Assembly: GCA_012271025.1 (NCBI GenBank)
Contig: JAAXHF010000606.1
Span: 1-19,574, forward strand
Length of the DNA: 19,574 nt
Source: Deltaproteobacteria bacterium
GTDB lineage: Bacteria > Desulfobacterota_B > Binatia > Bin18
Reading direction: 5' to 3'
This document shows, piece after piece, positions 1 through 7,215 of the stretch. Below the pieces are notes generated by a model. The model made no database searches. It was not told the origin of the DNA and saw nothing but the letters and a program-made list of their open reading frames with translations. Position 1 is the stretch's first letter. Every line of letters begins with the position of its first letter. The position numbers were made by a program, and so were the translations under genes.

Positions 1-79
1 CCGCCGCGCTTCAGTGGACGCTGATCTCTTCTCGCTCGGCCAGCTATCAGCGTTCACCTTTGCCGGGCGATGAGGGAGC
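1..79. other. Left-edge non-coding stretch
   Basis: This short stretch lies downstream of the minus-strand gene that ends at position 80. I see no convincing reading frame, RNA gene or terminator in it. It may belong to a feature cut by the window edge. Confidence 0.4.
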
Positions 80-301
80 CTACCAGTCGTCATACTCGTC
101 TCCGGCCGCAGCCGGGCTGTGGAGGCGGACCACCAGGGCTTCGGGCTCCTCGTCCAGCGGACTCACGGTGAGTTGCTCCAGTGGCAGCTCGCCGCCCGGA
201 GTGGCGCACGACAGATACACGCGCAACTCGCCGTGCTGGTCGTAGATTTCGTGCAGGTTCTGCAACAGCTGGGACAGTGTGATTGATTTTCGCGTTGGCA
301 T
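80..301 (-). CDS. Small acidic hypothetical protein (73 aa)
   Basis: The frame encodes a 73-residue acidic protein with a short basic N-terminus (MPTRKS) and a predicted amphipathic helix around residues 8-20 (LSQLLQNLHEIYDQ). A beta-like middle follows (ELRVYLSC), and the C-terminus is rich in Asp and Glu and ends EYDDW. I recognise no domain, signal peptide or membrane segment. It is divergent from the aminotransferase gene, with about 50 bases between the two starts. No clear Shine-Dalgarno lies before the ATG. Codon use matches the GC-rich host genes, and the plus-strand frames over the same bases have no recognisable product, which favours this frame. Function unknown. Confidence 0.55.
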   Translation of the reverse strand: MPTRKSITLSQLLQNLHEIYDQHGELRVYLSCATPGGELPLEQLTVSPLDEEPEALVVRLHSPAAAGDEYDDW

Positions 302-350
302 GGTGCAATGCTAGCACGCCGAGCGCTGTCCCGTCACGAGAGGAGGGGCT

Positions 351-1262
351 ATGTCCGAGGGCGTTGCCTTTGTGGATGGACACTACGTCGGACGCGACGA
401 GGCCAAAATCTCGGTTTTTGACCTGGGCTTCAGTCGGAGCGACGTGGCCTACGACGTGGTCTCGACCTGGAAGGGCCTGTTCTTCCGGCTTGACGATCAT
501 GTCGAGCGTTTCCTGGCCTCAGCGGCTGGCGTCCGCATTCGGTGTCCCTACGGGGCGGCCGAAATCCGACACATTCTGGCCGAGTGCACGTTCCGGGCCG
601 GTCTCCAGGACGCCTACGTTGAGGTACTGGTGACCCGGGGACAGTTTCAGCCGCCCGGCAGCCGCGACCTGCGCCGCACCACGCCCAATTTCATCGCCTA
701 CGCCGTGCCCTATGTGTGGATCCTGCCACCCGAGCTCCACGCTACCGGAGCGCATGTGTGGATCGCGCCGACCCCCCGGATTCCGGATGCCGCGGTGGAC
801 GCCCGGTATAAGAATTTTCACTGGGGCGATCTGACCCGGGCTCAGCTCCAGGCCCTGGATGCGGGGGCCGATGTCGCCGTCCTGTCCAGCGTGTCCGGCC
901 ACCTGTCGGAAGGTCCGGGCTTTAATGTGTTCTTTGTCAAAGACCGAACAATCTACACGCCCGGCACGAATGTGCTGCACGGCATTACCCGCCGGACGGT
1001 GTTTGAGTTGGCGGCCGAGGTCGGAGTCGAGGTCGAGGCCGGGGATTACGGGCCGGACCGGCTGCGCGAGGCCGATGAAGCCTTCATGAGTTCTACCGCC
1101 GGCGGCATCATGCCGATCACCCGGGTCGACGGTCGGGCGCTGGGCAACGGCAAGCCCGGGGCTCTCAGCTGGCGGCTGCGCGAGCTGTACTGGGCGAAAC
1201 GCGAGGCGGGTTGGCACGGCACAAGGATCACCGATCTGCTGGCGAGCCGACGGACGGCATGA
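351..1262 (+). CDS. Class IV PLP-dependent aminotransferase (BCAT / D-amino-acid transaminase fold)
   Basis: The 303-residue protein has the length and layout of fold-type IV aminotransferases such as branched-chain aminotransferase, D-alanine transaminase and (R)-amine transaminase. Visible marks are an N-terminal FVDGHYVGRDEAKISVFDLGF strand-loop, HVERF at 50-54 (the phosphate-side Arg region), the likely Schiff-base lysine K154 in ARYKNFHW, and the class IV signature from E187 (SEGPGFNVFF) through TPGTNVLHGITRR near 203-215. The last part, SSTAGGIMPITRVDGR, is also typical. A strong GAGGAGGGG site lies just before ATG 351. The hydantoinase-type gene starts 19 bases after the stop, so the two are probably co-transcribed. 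Substrate and stereochemistry cannot be told from sequence alone. The enzyme is cytoplasmic. Confidence 0.88.
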   Translation: MSEGVAFVDGHYVGRDEAKISVFDLGFSRSDVAYDVVSTWKGLFFRLDDHVERFLASAAGVRIRCPYGAAEIRHILAECTFRAGLQDAYVEVLVTRGQFQPPGSRDLRRTTPNFIAYAVPYVWILPPELHATGAHVWIAPTPRIPDAAVDARYKNFHWGDLTRAQLQALDAGADVAVLSSVSGHLSEGPGFNVFFVKDRTIYTPGTNVLHGITRRTVFELAAEVGVEVEAGDYGPDRLREADEAFMSSTAGGIMPITRVDGRALGNGKPGALSWRLRELYWAKREAGWHGTRITDLLASRRTA

Positions 1263-1281
1263 CGGACAGAAAGGCCGGAGT

Positions 1282-3348
1282 ATGCGAGTTGGTTTTGATA
1301 TTGGCGGAACCTTCACGGATGTGATCGTCCTTGGCGACGACGGGCGACTGACTACCACCAAGGTCTTGTCGCTGCTCGACCGGGTTGGCGAGGATATTGT
1401 GGACCTGATCCAGACGACGACAGCCCCCGGCCAGGCCGGCGCTCAGGTTGAGAGTTTCGTGCACGGCACGACGATTGCCTCCAACGCGGTGATCGAAAGC
1501 AAAACGGCCAGCACCGGGCTGATCACCACCCAGGGCTTTCGGGATGAGCTGGAAATGCGTGGCCAGCGCCGCCCGAATATCTACGACGCCGCGTGGGACC
1601 GTCTGCCGCCCCTGATCCCCCGCTCGCTGCGCCTCGAGGTCAAGGAACGCATCCTGGGCAGCGGAGAGATTGAGCAGCCGCTCCAACTCGACGATGTCCG
1701 CCAGCGTATTGGGCAGCTGCTGAACGAACGGGTTGAGGCGATTGCGGTGTGTCTGATCAACGCCTATCTGAATCCCGAGCATGAGCGACAAATCGGTCGC
1801 CTGATTGCCGAAATGGCGCCTCAGACGGTGGTGTGTCTGTCGTCGGACGTTCACCCCGAGATTCGGGAATACGAACGCACGAGCACGACGGTGATCAACG
1901 CCTCGCTCATTCCGGTCGTGGACCGCTATCTCAACCGGCTTGAGCAGCATCTGGCCGCCTACAGCCGGCGGCTACTGATCATGCAGTCCAACGGCGGCAT
2001 CATGACCTCCCACGCCGCCCGTCGGCGGCCGGCCTATATGATCGAGTCCGGCCCGGCAGCCGGCGTGTTGGCTGCGGCCCGTCTGGTGTCGGAAACCGGC
2101 CAAGACGCGGTTCTGTCTTTCGATATGGGCGGGACAACGGCCAAGGCGTGTTTGATCGAGAACGGCGTGCCGCTCGAAAAGGCCGGCGGAGAAGTCGGGG
2201 GTGGGGCGACGATGACCACGCGCCTGTTTGGCGGCGGTGGGCACGCCCTGCGCGCGCCCTCGCTCGATATTGTGGAAGTCGGCGCCGGTGGGGGCAGTGT
2301 GGCCTGGATCGACGACGGCGGCGCTCTGCGGGTTGGACCCCACAGCGCCGGGGCCGAGCCCGGACCGGTGTGTTATGGCCGGGGAGGACAGGAGCCGACA
2401 GTGACCGACGCCAATGTCGTCCTGGGCTATATGAACCCCGAGGCAATTGCCGGAGCCACGCTGACGATTGACCGGCCGGCCGCCCTGGCCGCGATCCAGA
2501 GCCAGATTGCCGACCCGCTGGGGCTTGATGTCCTGCCCGCCGCCTACGGTATCACCCAGGTCGCCAATTCGACCATGATGCGCGCCCTGCGCGCCGTATC
2601 GACCGAGCGCGGCCGCGACCCCCGCGAGTTCACGCTGGTCGCCTTTGGCGGTGCCGGACCGATCCACGCCGTGGCCCTGGCCGAGAGCCTGGGCATGTCG
2701 CGGGTTCTGGTGCCGCCGTATCCCGGCCTGTTCAGCGCATTGGGCCTGCTGTTGGCCGATTATCGCCACGACTACGTCCGCAGCGTGGCCCTGGCGCTTG
2801 AGCTGGTTGAGCCGCAGTCGATCATCGAACAGTTCGCCGAGATGGAAGAGACGGCCCGGACCGAGCTGCTGCAAGAGGGCATTCGGGCCGAGGCTATCCG
2901 CTTTGAGCGGCAGGTTGACCTGCGCTACAGCTATCAGGTCTCGGAGCTGACCCAGCCGTTTCCGTCCGCTTCGCCCGACGAGTTGCAGGCCGAACTGAGG
3001 CGGGTGTTTACCCAGGCGCATCTCCAGGCCTTCGGTTACGAACGGGACGATACCGTCGAGCTGGTCAGCCTGCGCCTGCGGGCTCTGGCCTCGGCCGGCA
3101 GCCTGCGCTTCTCCGAGCTGCTAGGTCAGGCGCCGCCCGCCGCTCCAGTCCAGTCCGGCACCCGGCAGGCGTATTTTGGGCCCAAGCACGGCTTGCAGCG
3201 GACCGTAATTCGGCGCCGCGCGGATATCGACATCCCACAGCCCGGTCCCGTGATTGTCGAGGAGCCGGACACCACCGTGGTCGTGCCGCCGGAGTGGTCA
3301 GCCAGCCGCGACGAGCAGACCAATTTGGTTCTGGAACGGCAGACCTGA
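1282..3348 (+). CDS. Hydantoinase/oxoprolinase family protein, HyuA type (N-methylhydantoinase A-like)
   Basis: This 688-residue protein is full length for HyuA/acetone carboxylase beta-type ATPases. The N-terminus has the actin-like nucleotide loop GFDIGGTFTDV (residues 4-14), followed by HGTTIASNAV and a hydantoinase A core. That core carries MQSNGGIM, the second phosphate loop SFDMGGTTAK near 279-288, and GAGGGS followed by the RVGPHSAGAEPGPVCYG signature. Family members hydrolyse ATP to open cyclic amides (hydantoins, 5-oxoproline) or to carboxylate ketones, usually together with a HyuB/beta-type partner. No partner follows here; the next gene is a VOC protein. The link to the upstream aminotransferase suggests amino-acid-like substrates, which is inference. 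Start ATG 1282 follows a modest AAAGGCCGGAG site. Confidence 0.9.
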   Translation: MRVGFDIGGTFTDVIVLGDDGRLTTTKVLSLLDRVGEDIVDLIQTTTAPGQAGAQVESFVHGTTIASNAVIESKTASTGLITTQGFRDELEMRGQRRPNIYDAAWDRLPPLIPRSLRLEVKERILGSGEIEQPLQLDDVRQRIGQLLNERVEAIAVCLINAYLNPEHERQIGRLIAEMAPQTVVCLSSDVHPEIREYERTSTTVINASLIPVVDRYLNRLEQHLAAYSRRLLIMQSNGGIMTSHAARRRPAYMIESGPAAGVLAAARLVSETGQDAVLSFDMGGTTAKACLIENGVPLEKAGGEVGGGATMTTRLFGGGGHALRAPSLDIVEVGAGGGSVAWIDDGGALRVGPHSAGAEPGPVCYGRGGQEPTVTDANVVLGYMNPEAIAGATLTIDRPAALAAIQSQIADPLGLDVLPAAYGITQVANSTMMRALRAVSTERGRDPREFTLVAFGGAGPIHAVALAESLGMSRVLVPPYPGLFSALGLLLADYRHDYVRSVALALELVEPQSIIEQFAEMEETARTELLQEGIRAEAIRFERQVDLRYSYQVSELTQPFPSASPDELQAELRRVFTQAHLQAFGYERDDTVELVSLRLRALASAGSLRFSELLGQAPPAAPVQSGTRQAYFGPKHGLQRTVIRRRADIDIPQPGPVIVEEPDTTVVVPPEWSASRDEQTNLVLERQT

Positions 3349-3366
3349 AGCCTGCCCGGGCAGGCT
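3349..3366. repeat. 18-bp perfect palindrome directly after the hydantoinase stop codon
   Basis: AGCCTGCCC is followed immediately by its reverse complement GGGCAGGCT, beginning one base after the TGA stop. No T-run follows, so it is a weak or Rho-assisted end structure rather than a classical terminator. The core GCCTGCCCGG recurs right after the stop codon at 11186-11188. Confidence 0.5.
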
Positions 3367-3485
3367 AAACTGAGCCGATTGGAGATGGATCACAGTCCTT
3401 AAATCCCGTTCCTCTTGTTGTTGTCGAACGAAAATGATACGTAGTTTGAATCTGAATTCACCCAAAACACAAGGAGGGTCTGGCC

Positions 3486-3863
3486 ATGATCAAACTCAAA
3501 TCTGTCCGTCATGCCGGTGTGCCGATCACCGACCTCAGAAAAGCCAAGTCGTTCTACAAGATGCTCGGCTTTGAAGAAATCGAACGCCCTAAGATCAAGG
3601 GCATTCCCGGTGCCTGGTATGAGTGCGATGGTACCCAGGTCCATCTCATCGGTCAGCGCAACGAGATGGCGGCCAAAAATCTGCCCGGTGTCGGCTCGCA
3701 CCTTGCTCTGCAGGTTGAAGATATCGAAGAGGCTAAAAAGGTCTTGAAGCGAAGAAAGATCGAGTTTGCCGAGTTTACCCCACCGCCCAGCTTCGGTGGC
3801 GGCCCGGTTCTGTTTCTCAAAGACCCGGATGGCAACGCGGTCGAACTGCGGACCGATCCCTAA
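3486..3863 (+). CDS. VOC-superfamily (glyoxalase/dioxygenase fold) protein
   Basis: The 125-residue protein has one full vicinal-oxygen-chelate module pair (beta-alpha-beta-beta-beta, twice). It opens with VRHAGVPITDLRKAKSFYKMLGF and closes with LFLKDPDGNAVELR, which is the usual VOC ending. Candidate metal ligands are H9, H53 or H72, and E120. This size fits a single-domain glyoxalase I-like, bleomycin-resistance-like or isomerase-type protein that works as a dimer; the reaction is not decidable. ATG 3486 is set by an AAGGAGG site at 3471-3477, eight bases upstream. The gene is followed by a strong intrinsic terminator, so it is the end of a host transcription unit just before the phage-like island. 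Confidence 0.88.
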   Translation: MIKLKSVRHAGVPITDLRKAKSFYKMLGFEEIERPKIKGIPGAWYECDGTQVHLIGQRNEMAAKNLPGVGSHLALQVEDIEEAKKVLKRRKIEFAEFTPPPSFGGGPVLFLKDPDGNAVELRTDP

Positions 3864-3900
3864 GCCCCGGCTCTGCCACGAGCCTCAAACTGTTGTTTCA

Positions 3901-3946
3901 GAGGGAGCTGGGCCGCGTGCGGAAAGCTCCCTCATTTGTCTTTTCC
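3901..3946 (+). terminator. Intrinsic terminator after the VOC gene
   Basis: GAGGGAGCT (3901-3909) pairs perfectly with AGCTCCCTC (3925-3933) across a 15-base loop that can itself fold. A T-rich tail (ATTTGTCTTTT) follows. It sits 38 bases after the VOC stop and separates that gene from the overlapping gene chain starting at 3978. Confidence 0.75.
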
Positions 3947-3977
3947 GCGCGTGTTGCGCAGGCCAAGGAGGCTGGTC

Positions 3978-4469
3978 ATGCGGATTGAAATTCACCCTAA
4001 GCCGGACGGCATGCAACACATCAATCTGATGTTCTGTGAAGACAGCCCGGACCCGGAAGACATCTGGGTTGCCGACCGTATCCGGGAGTTTCCGGTTCCG
4101 CCCAAACGCACCCTGGAGTGGGAACGCGAGGGCCGCCAGTATACGGTCTTGCAGTTCGGGCAGTGTGTGATCGGCCATGTGATGTTCGACATTGAAAAAC
4201 ATAAGGGCATTGTCGATCAGATCCGCCAGGCGTGCAGCCAAGAGATTGACCAGCTGACAGCCGACCAGGTCGACACGACAGTCATCCTGCGGCTCATTTC
4301 CGACACCGCGCTGGCCTTTCACCGCCAGGCCAAGTTTGCCATCGGCAGCGACGGGGAGGTGGGCATAACGCTCGACGCCCCAAAAGCGCGCGAGCACCTG
4401 CGCCGGGCCATACACGAAGATGTTCAGGCGAAGAACTTGATAGCGAAGGCGAAAAGTTATGGGGCTTGA
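3978..4469 (+). CDS. Hypothetical protein (163 aa), first of an overlapping gene chain
   Basis: The start ATG 3978 is chosen because an AAGGAGG site (3965-3971) lies seven bases upstream; the frame stays open further 5' but without a site. The protein begins MRIEIHPKPDGMQHINLMF and looks mixed alpha/beta. It has a beta-rich first half and a helical second half (KGIVDQIRQACSQEIDQL, then a helix around SDTALAFHRQAKF), and ends in a basic helix AKNLIAKAKSYGA. I recognise no family, signal peptide or membrane segment. Its stop overlaps the start of the next gene by 11 bases, suggesting coupled translation with the 93-aa gene and then the Tad2-like gene. It may be phage-derived or the last host gene before the island. 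Confidence 0.6.
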   Translation: MRIEIHPKPDGMQHINLMFCEDSPDPEDIWVADRIREFPVPPKRTLEWEREGRQYTVLQFGQCVIGHVMFDIEKHKGIVDQIRQACSQEIDQLTADQVDTTVILRLISDTALAFHRQAKFAIGSDGEVGITLDAPKAREHLRRAIHEDVQAKNLIAKAKSYGA

Positions 4470-4740
4470 TAACGTCGCGTTGAGCGAGCGGCAGTTACAG
4501 GCCGGGCTAGGTTGGATACCGGGGGCTCCTCGGTCTGTGCCGTTTACGCCGGCGGAGTTGACCCTACGCGCCGAGGCTGTCATGATTCAACTTGGCGCGA
4601 TTGCTCAGGGCATGACGGAGATAGGAATACCGCCCGCCCTGGCGTCGGCGCTCCGAGACTTGCACGACACATACGAGTCTATGTCAGAAATTGAATCGGC
4701 CATCGTGCGGGCACGAATCATGGGGAAGGGGGGGACATGA
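4459..4740 (+). CDS. Small helical hypothetical protein (93 aa), coupled to the Tad2-like gene
   Basis: The protein has a Pro-rich patch near residues 20-31 (IPGAPRSVPFTP), then a nearly all-helical stretch with AELTLRAEAVMIQLGAIAQGM, followed by ALASALRDLHDTYESMSEIESAIVRARI. I do not recognise it. The start overlaps the upstream gene by 11 bases, and its TGA stop overlaps the next ATG as ATGA, so it sits in the middle of a tight three-gene chain. The end of its coding region holds a purine-rich GGGGAAGGGGGGG tract that would act as the ribosome site for the following gene. Size and context fit a phage accessory gene; the function is unknown. Confidence 0.55.
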   Translation: MGLDNVALSERQLQAGLGWIPGAPRSVPFTPAELTLRAEAVMIQLGAIAQGMTEIGIPPALASALRDLHDTYESMSEIESAIVRARIMGKGGT

Positions 4741-4943
4741 GTTTTGATGAAGCGCTGGAAGCACTTGATGATGGTAAGATGTTAACTCGAAAAGGCTAGA
4801 AGGACGAAACCCGCTGTCTTGAATCGTTTGATGAGGACGCGGAAACAGATATTGTGTTTGTTATACATAAAGTGCGGGGTAGGTGGGTTCGGGGGCGCAT
4901 TAGGGAGGCGGATATGTTGGCTGAAGATTGGGAGGTGGTTTGA
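4737..4943 (+). pseudogene. DUF2829 / Tad2-like (Thoeris anti-defence 2 family) gene with in-frame amber codon
   Basis: ATG 4737 opens MSFDEALEALDDGKMLTRKG, then TAG at 4797-4799. The same frame then runs on for 47 further codons to TGA at 4941-4943, ending EADMLAEDWEVV. The start (FxEALEALxxGKxxxRKG) and the end (DMLAEDWEVV) match the DUF2829 family as I know it. In that family the Arg-x-Gly motif is normally followed by Trp (TGG), so TAG is one G-to-A change away. Characterised Tad2 proteins bind the Thoeris signalling nucleotide and block that defence; most other DUF2829 members are untested. The ATGA overlap with the 93-aa gene and a strong purine tract show it was built to be translated. 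It is probably a nonsense mutant. A suppressor tRNA could restore it, but I see no sign of one here. Confidence 0.72.
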
Positions 4944-4975
4944 TGCTTTATGTGTGCGGAATAAGGAGAAGAACT

Positions 4976-5831
4976 GTGTTGCGTGTGATTGTGTCCTTCT
5001 TGCTTGTGCTGTTTGCGATCGGTGCTCCCGTCAAGGCGCAAGATTTGCCGACAGATCCCGATCACGCGAAGATCGTTGATGCCCTGGTCGATGCTCTCGG
5101 CACGAAGATTGGATGATGTGGACGTTGAGCTGACCACGGTCGCCACCCAGGTCGCAGCCATTGCCACCGCGCTGTCTGACCTGGATAGCACAGTCTCGAC
5201 ACTCGCAACTGATGTCACGGCGCTCAGCACGAAGGTTGATGCCCTTGATACGAAAGTGACGGGCCTTGAAGGCGATGTGCTGGCGCTGCCGGTCGATATT
5301 GCCGCTGAGGGGGTGGGGTCGCAATTGCTGACGATGTCGTTGGAGGTTATACTTTTTGGCAACAATAAGAAGTTTCCTAAAAATCACTACGCAGCTTTTC
5401 TCCCCGGGAATTTTTCTAACGGCTATCACGCTGGTCGGCATCCTTTAGACCCGTATGGTGGGCCACAACGTAAAAACGCAGATTTCGGGATTCCCTTCCC
5501 AGCTGGAACAATCAGTGCCTTCAGTTTCATGCTCTTCGGAGATCAGTCAGACAAGAAAACGTGCGATGTGACGCTGACGATCCGGGATGATGGGGTAGCG
5601 ACCCTGCTCTCAGGAACGATCACAGACTATGACGGAGGTATTGCCTCTAAGGATGTGTATGCCGATCCCGATGTTATCGAGATTGCGGCGGGCAGTATTA
5701 TCAATATGGGGATTGCATACTCGGAGGGATGCGGTGTTTCTGGAGCTTCTAATCAATTTGAGGACACTCCTGATCGCATCTTCATCAGCCTGCATTTCAC
5801 CCCCGCAGCGGTCGTGGCGACGGTGGACTAA
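4976..5831 (+). pseudogene. Secreted coiled-coil / beta-domain protein split by a one-base frame shift
   Basis: GTG 4976, preceded by AAGGAG (4963-4968, seven-base spacing), starts a signal peptide (LRVIVSFLLVLFAIGAPVKA, then QDLPTDPDHAKIVDALVDALGTK). This frame ends at TGA 5114-5116. The next frame continues without a gap in sense: LDDVDVELTTVATQVAAIATAL and further a/d heptads (about 55 residues), then a roughly 170-residue beta-rich domain ending HFTPAAVVATVD at TAA 5829-5831. Dropping one base, for example A5108, joins both parts into a protein of about 284 residues. The layout (signal peptide, trimer-type coiled coil, beta-sandwich-like end) resembles surface or fibre proteins. It is most likely mutated or a sequencing error; I see no known slippery signal. 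Family not recognised. Confidence 0.6.
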
Positions 5832-5894
5832 GCGCAGCGGGGGCGTAAGTTTAAATGAGTAAAAATCTGAAATACCGGGCCTTTTAATTTTTTT

Positions 5895-7211
5895 ATGGTC
5901 TGGAAAAACCCCATCGTTCTGAGCAATGTTCCCAAAGAGCAGGTCAACGATCCATGGTGGCGGCTCAATAATCTTTACTGGATTGCCGATGAAGACGGCG
6001 ATCTTGTCTTGTTTCGGCCCAACAAAATCCAGAGCTACTTGTATCAGAACATGCATTATCGCTGTGTTATTCTCAAGGCGCGGCAGCTTGGGTGCACTAC
6101 GTTTTTGCAAGCGGTTATGCTCGATCAGGCGTTGTTTCGCCCCGGTATTCATTGTGGAACTATTGCCCACACTAATGATTCGGTTGAAGATATTTTTGAC
6201 AACAAAATCAAGTTCATGTACGACCATTTGCCGGAGGACTTGAAGGCCGAAGTCCCCCCGGACACCAAGAACGCAAAGCGGTTGGGGCTCGGGAATGGTT
6301 CGTCTTTTCGCGTTGCTCGGTCAATCCGAGGCTCTACTATGCAGATGTTGCATGTCTCTGAGTACGGCATAACGTGTTTTGAAGACGCAAAAAAGGCGTT
6401 GGAGATCAAGACAGGGGCACTAAGAACCGTCCATAAAGGCAATTATATCTTCATCGAGAGCACGGCTAAAGGCTCGCACGGGGATTTTTTCGATCGGTGT
6501 CAAACTGCGCGCCGGGTGACGCTGGCGGCTGAGCAGGGCCGTGCGCCGCTCACGTCGCTGGACTACAAGTTTTTCTTTTTTCCGTGGTGGGAAGATGACC
6601 GTTATCAGCTCCCCGGCGTCAGATATGACCCGACCGGCACGGATATCGAGTATTTTGATGATCTCGAATCGAAGATTGATCGGCAGTTGAGCAATGCGCA
6701 AAAAGTGTGGTTTGTTAAGACCCGTGATGACTTGAATGAAGAAATGAAATCGGAATACCCAAGTACACCGGAAGAGGCGTTTGAAAAAATAGTGAAAGGG
6801 GCGATCTTTGGTACTCAAATGCACGAAACTCGGCTTGATCGACGTGTTACTCAACTTCCCCACGAACGGGGCGTACCGGTCAATACATTTTGGGACTTAG
6901 GGCATAACGACGTAAATGCTATCTGGTTTCATCAGCGGATTGGCGCATGGGATCACTTTATACGTTACTACGAGCATCGTTTGGTAGATATCACTCACTA
7001 CATTGAAGTTTTGACGGAGTACGAACGGGAACATGGCTATCAGTGGGGGACGATGTATTTGCCGCACGACGGCAAAAGTCGGCATATCGAATCAGTTGCG
7101 GGTTCTGCTGCTGACATTTTGCGCGCCGAGGGCTTTGACGTGCGGGTTGTTAATCGGCCCATCCAGAAAAACCGCTCGGAGGTCGGCGAGCAGACCGCTT
7201 CGCTCGAATAG
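5895..7211 (+). CDS. Phage terminase large subunit, C-terminally truncated
   Basis: The 438-residue frame has a terminase ATPase domain: a Walker A variant in LKARQLGCTTF near residues 60-70, a Walker B-like MLHVSEYG near 151-158, and the coupling motif ESTAKG near 187-192. The nuclease (RNase H-like) part shows TFWDLGHNDVNAIWF and YLPHDGKSR, which carry the first two acidic residues. The third acidic patch and the last helices are missing: the sequence ends VVNRPIQKNRSEVGEQTASLE four bases before the SDR start. Full members usually run 450-550 residues. The start is uncertain. ATG 5895 follows a T7 run with no ribosome site, and a ten-codon frame at 5855-5887 (MSKNLKYRAF) may be the true N-terminus lost by an indel in that T-run. 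No small terminase or portal lies nearby. Confidence 0.82.
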   Translation: MVWKNPIVLSNVPKEQVNDPWWRLNNLYWIADEDGDLVLFRPNKIQSYLYQNMHYRCVILKARQLGCTTFLQAVMLDQALFRPGIHCGTIAHTNDSVEDIFDNKIKFMYDHLPEDLKAEVPPDTKNAKRLGLGNGSSFRVARSIRGSTMQMLHVSEYGITCFEDAKKALEIKTGALRTVHKGNYIFIESTAKGSHGDFFDRCQTARRVTLAAEQGRAPLTSLDYKFFFFPWWEDDRYQLPGVRYDPTGTDIEYFDDLESKIDRQLSNAQKVWFVKTRDDLNEEMKSEYPSTPEEAFEKIVKGAIFGTQMHETRLDRRVTQLPHERGVPVNTFWDLGHNDVNAIWFHQRIGAWDHFIRYYEHRLVDITHYIEVLTEYEREHGYQWGTMYLPHDGKSRHIESVAGSAADILRAEGFDVRVVNRPIQKNRSEVGEQTASLE

Positions 7212-7215
7212 GGAC

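Larger units (their letters stand above)
3978..7211 (+). mobile_element. Phage-derived remnant island
   Basis: The block contains a terminase large subunit, a DUF2829/Tad2-like gene (a family carried mostly by phages) and unknown small overlapping genes. From about 4740 to 7180 it is visibly more AT-rich than the flanking metabolic genes. Three lesions point to decay: an in-frame TAG, a one-base frame shift and a terminase cut within its nuclease domain. No portal, capsid, integrase, small terminase or clear flanking direct repeat was found. The left edge is uncertain (between the terminator at 3946 and about 4460). The right edge is at or just before the SDR start at 7216. An assembly join is an alternative explanation for the right edge. 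Confidence 0.6.

Noticed and set aside
3415..3443. Promoter for the VOC gene (TTGTTG ... TACGTA)
   Set aside because: The -10 match is poor and several equally weak registers exist in the same stretch.
4797..4799. Genetic recoding of TAG to an amino acid across the phage island
   Set aside because: Only one internal TAG of this kind is seen, the terminase frame itself ends in TAG with no sensible extension, and no suppressor tRNA gene is in the window.
5099..5116. Programmed +1 frameshift in the secreted coiled-coil gene
   Set aside because: No slippery sequence, rare-codon pause or downstream structure of a known type is visible; a one-base indel is simpler.
3947..7215. Attachment-site direct repeats flanking the island
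   Set aside because: Comparing the edges by eye gave only short chance matches; no tRNA or integrase supports a site.
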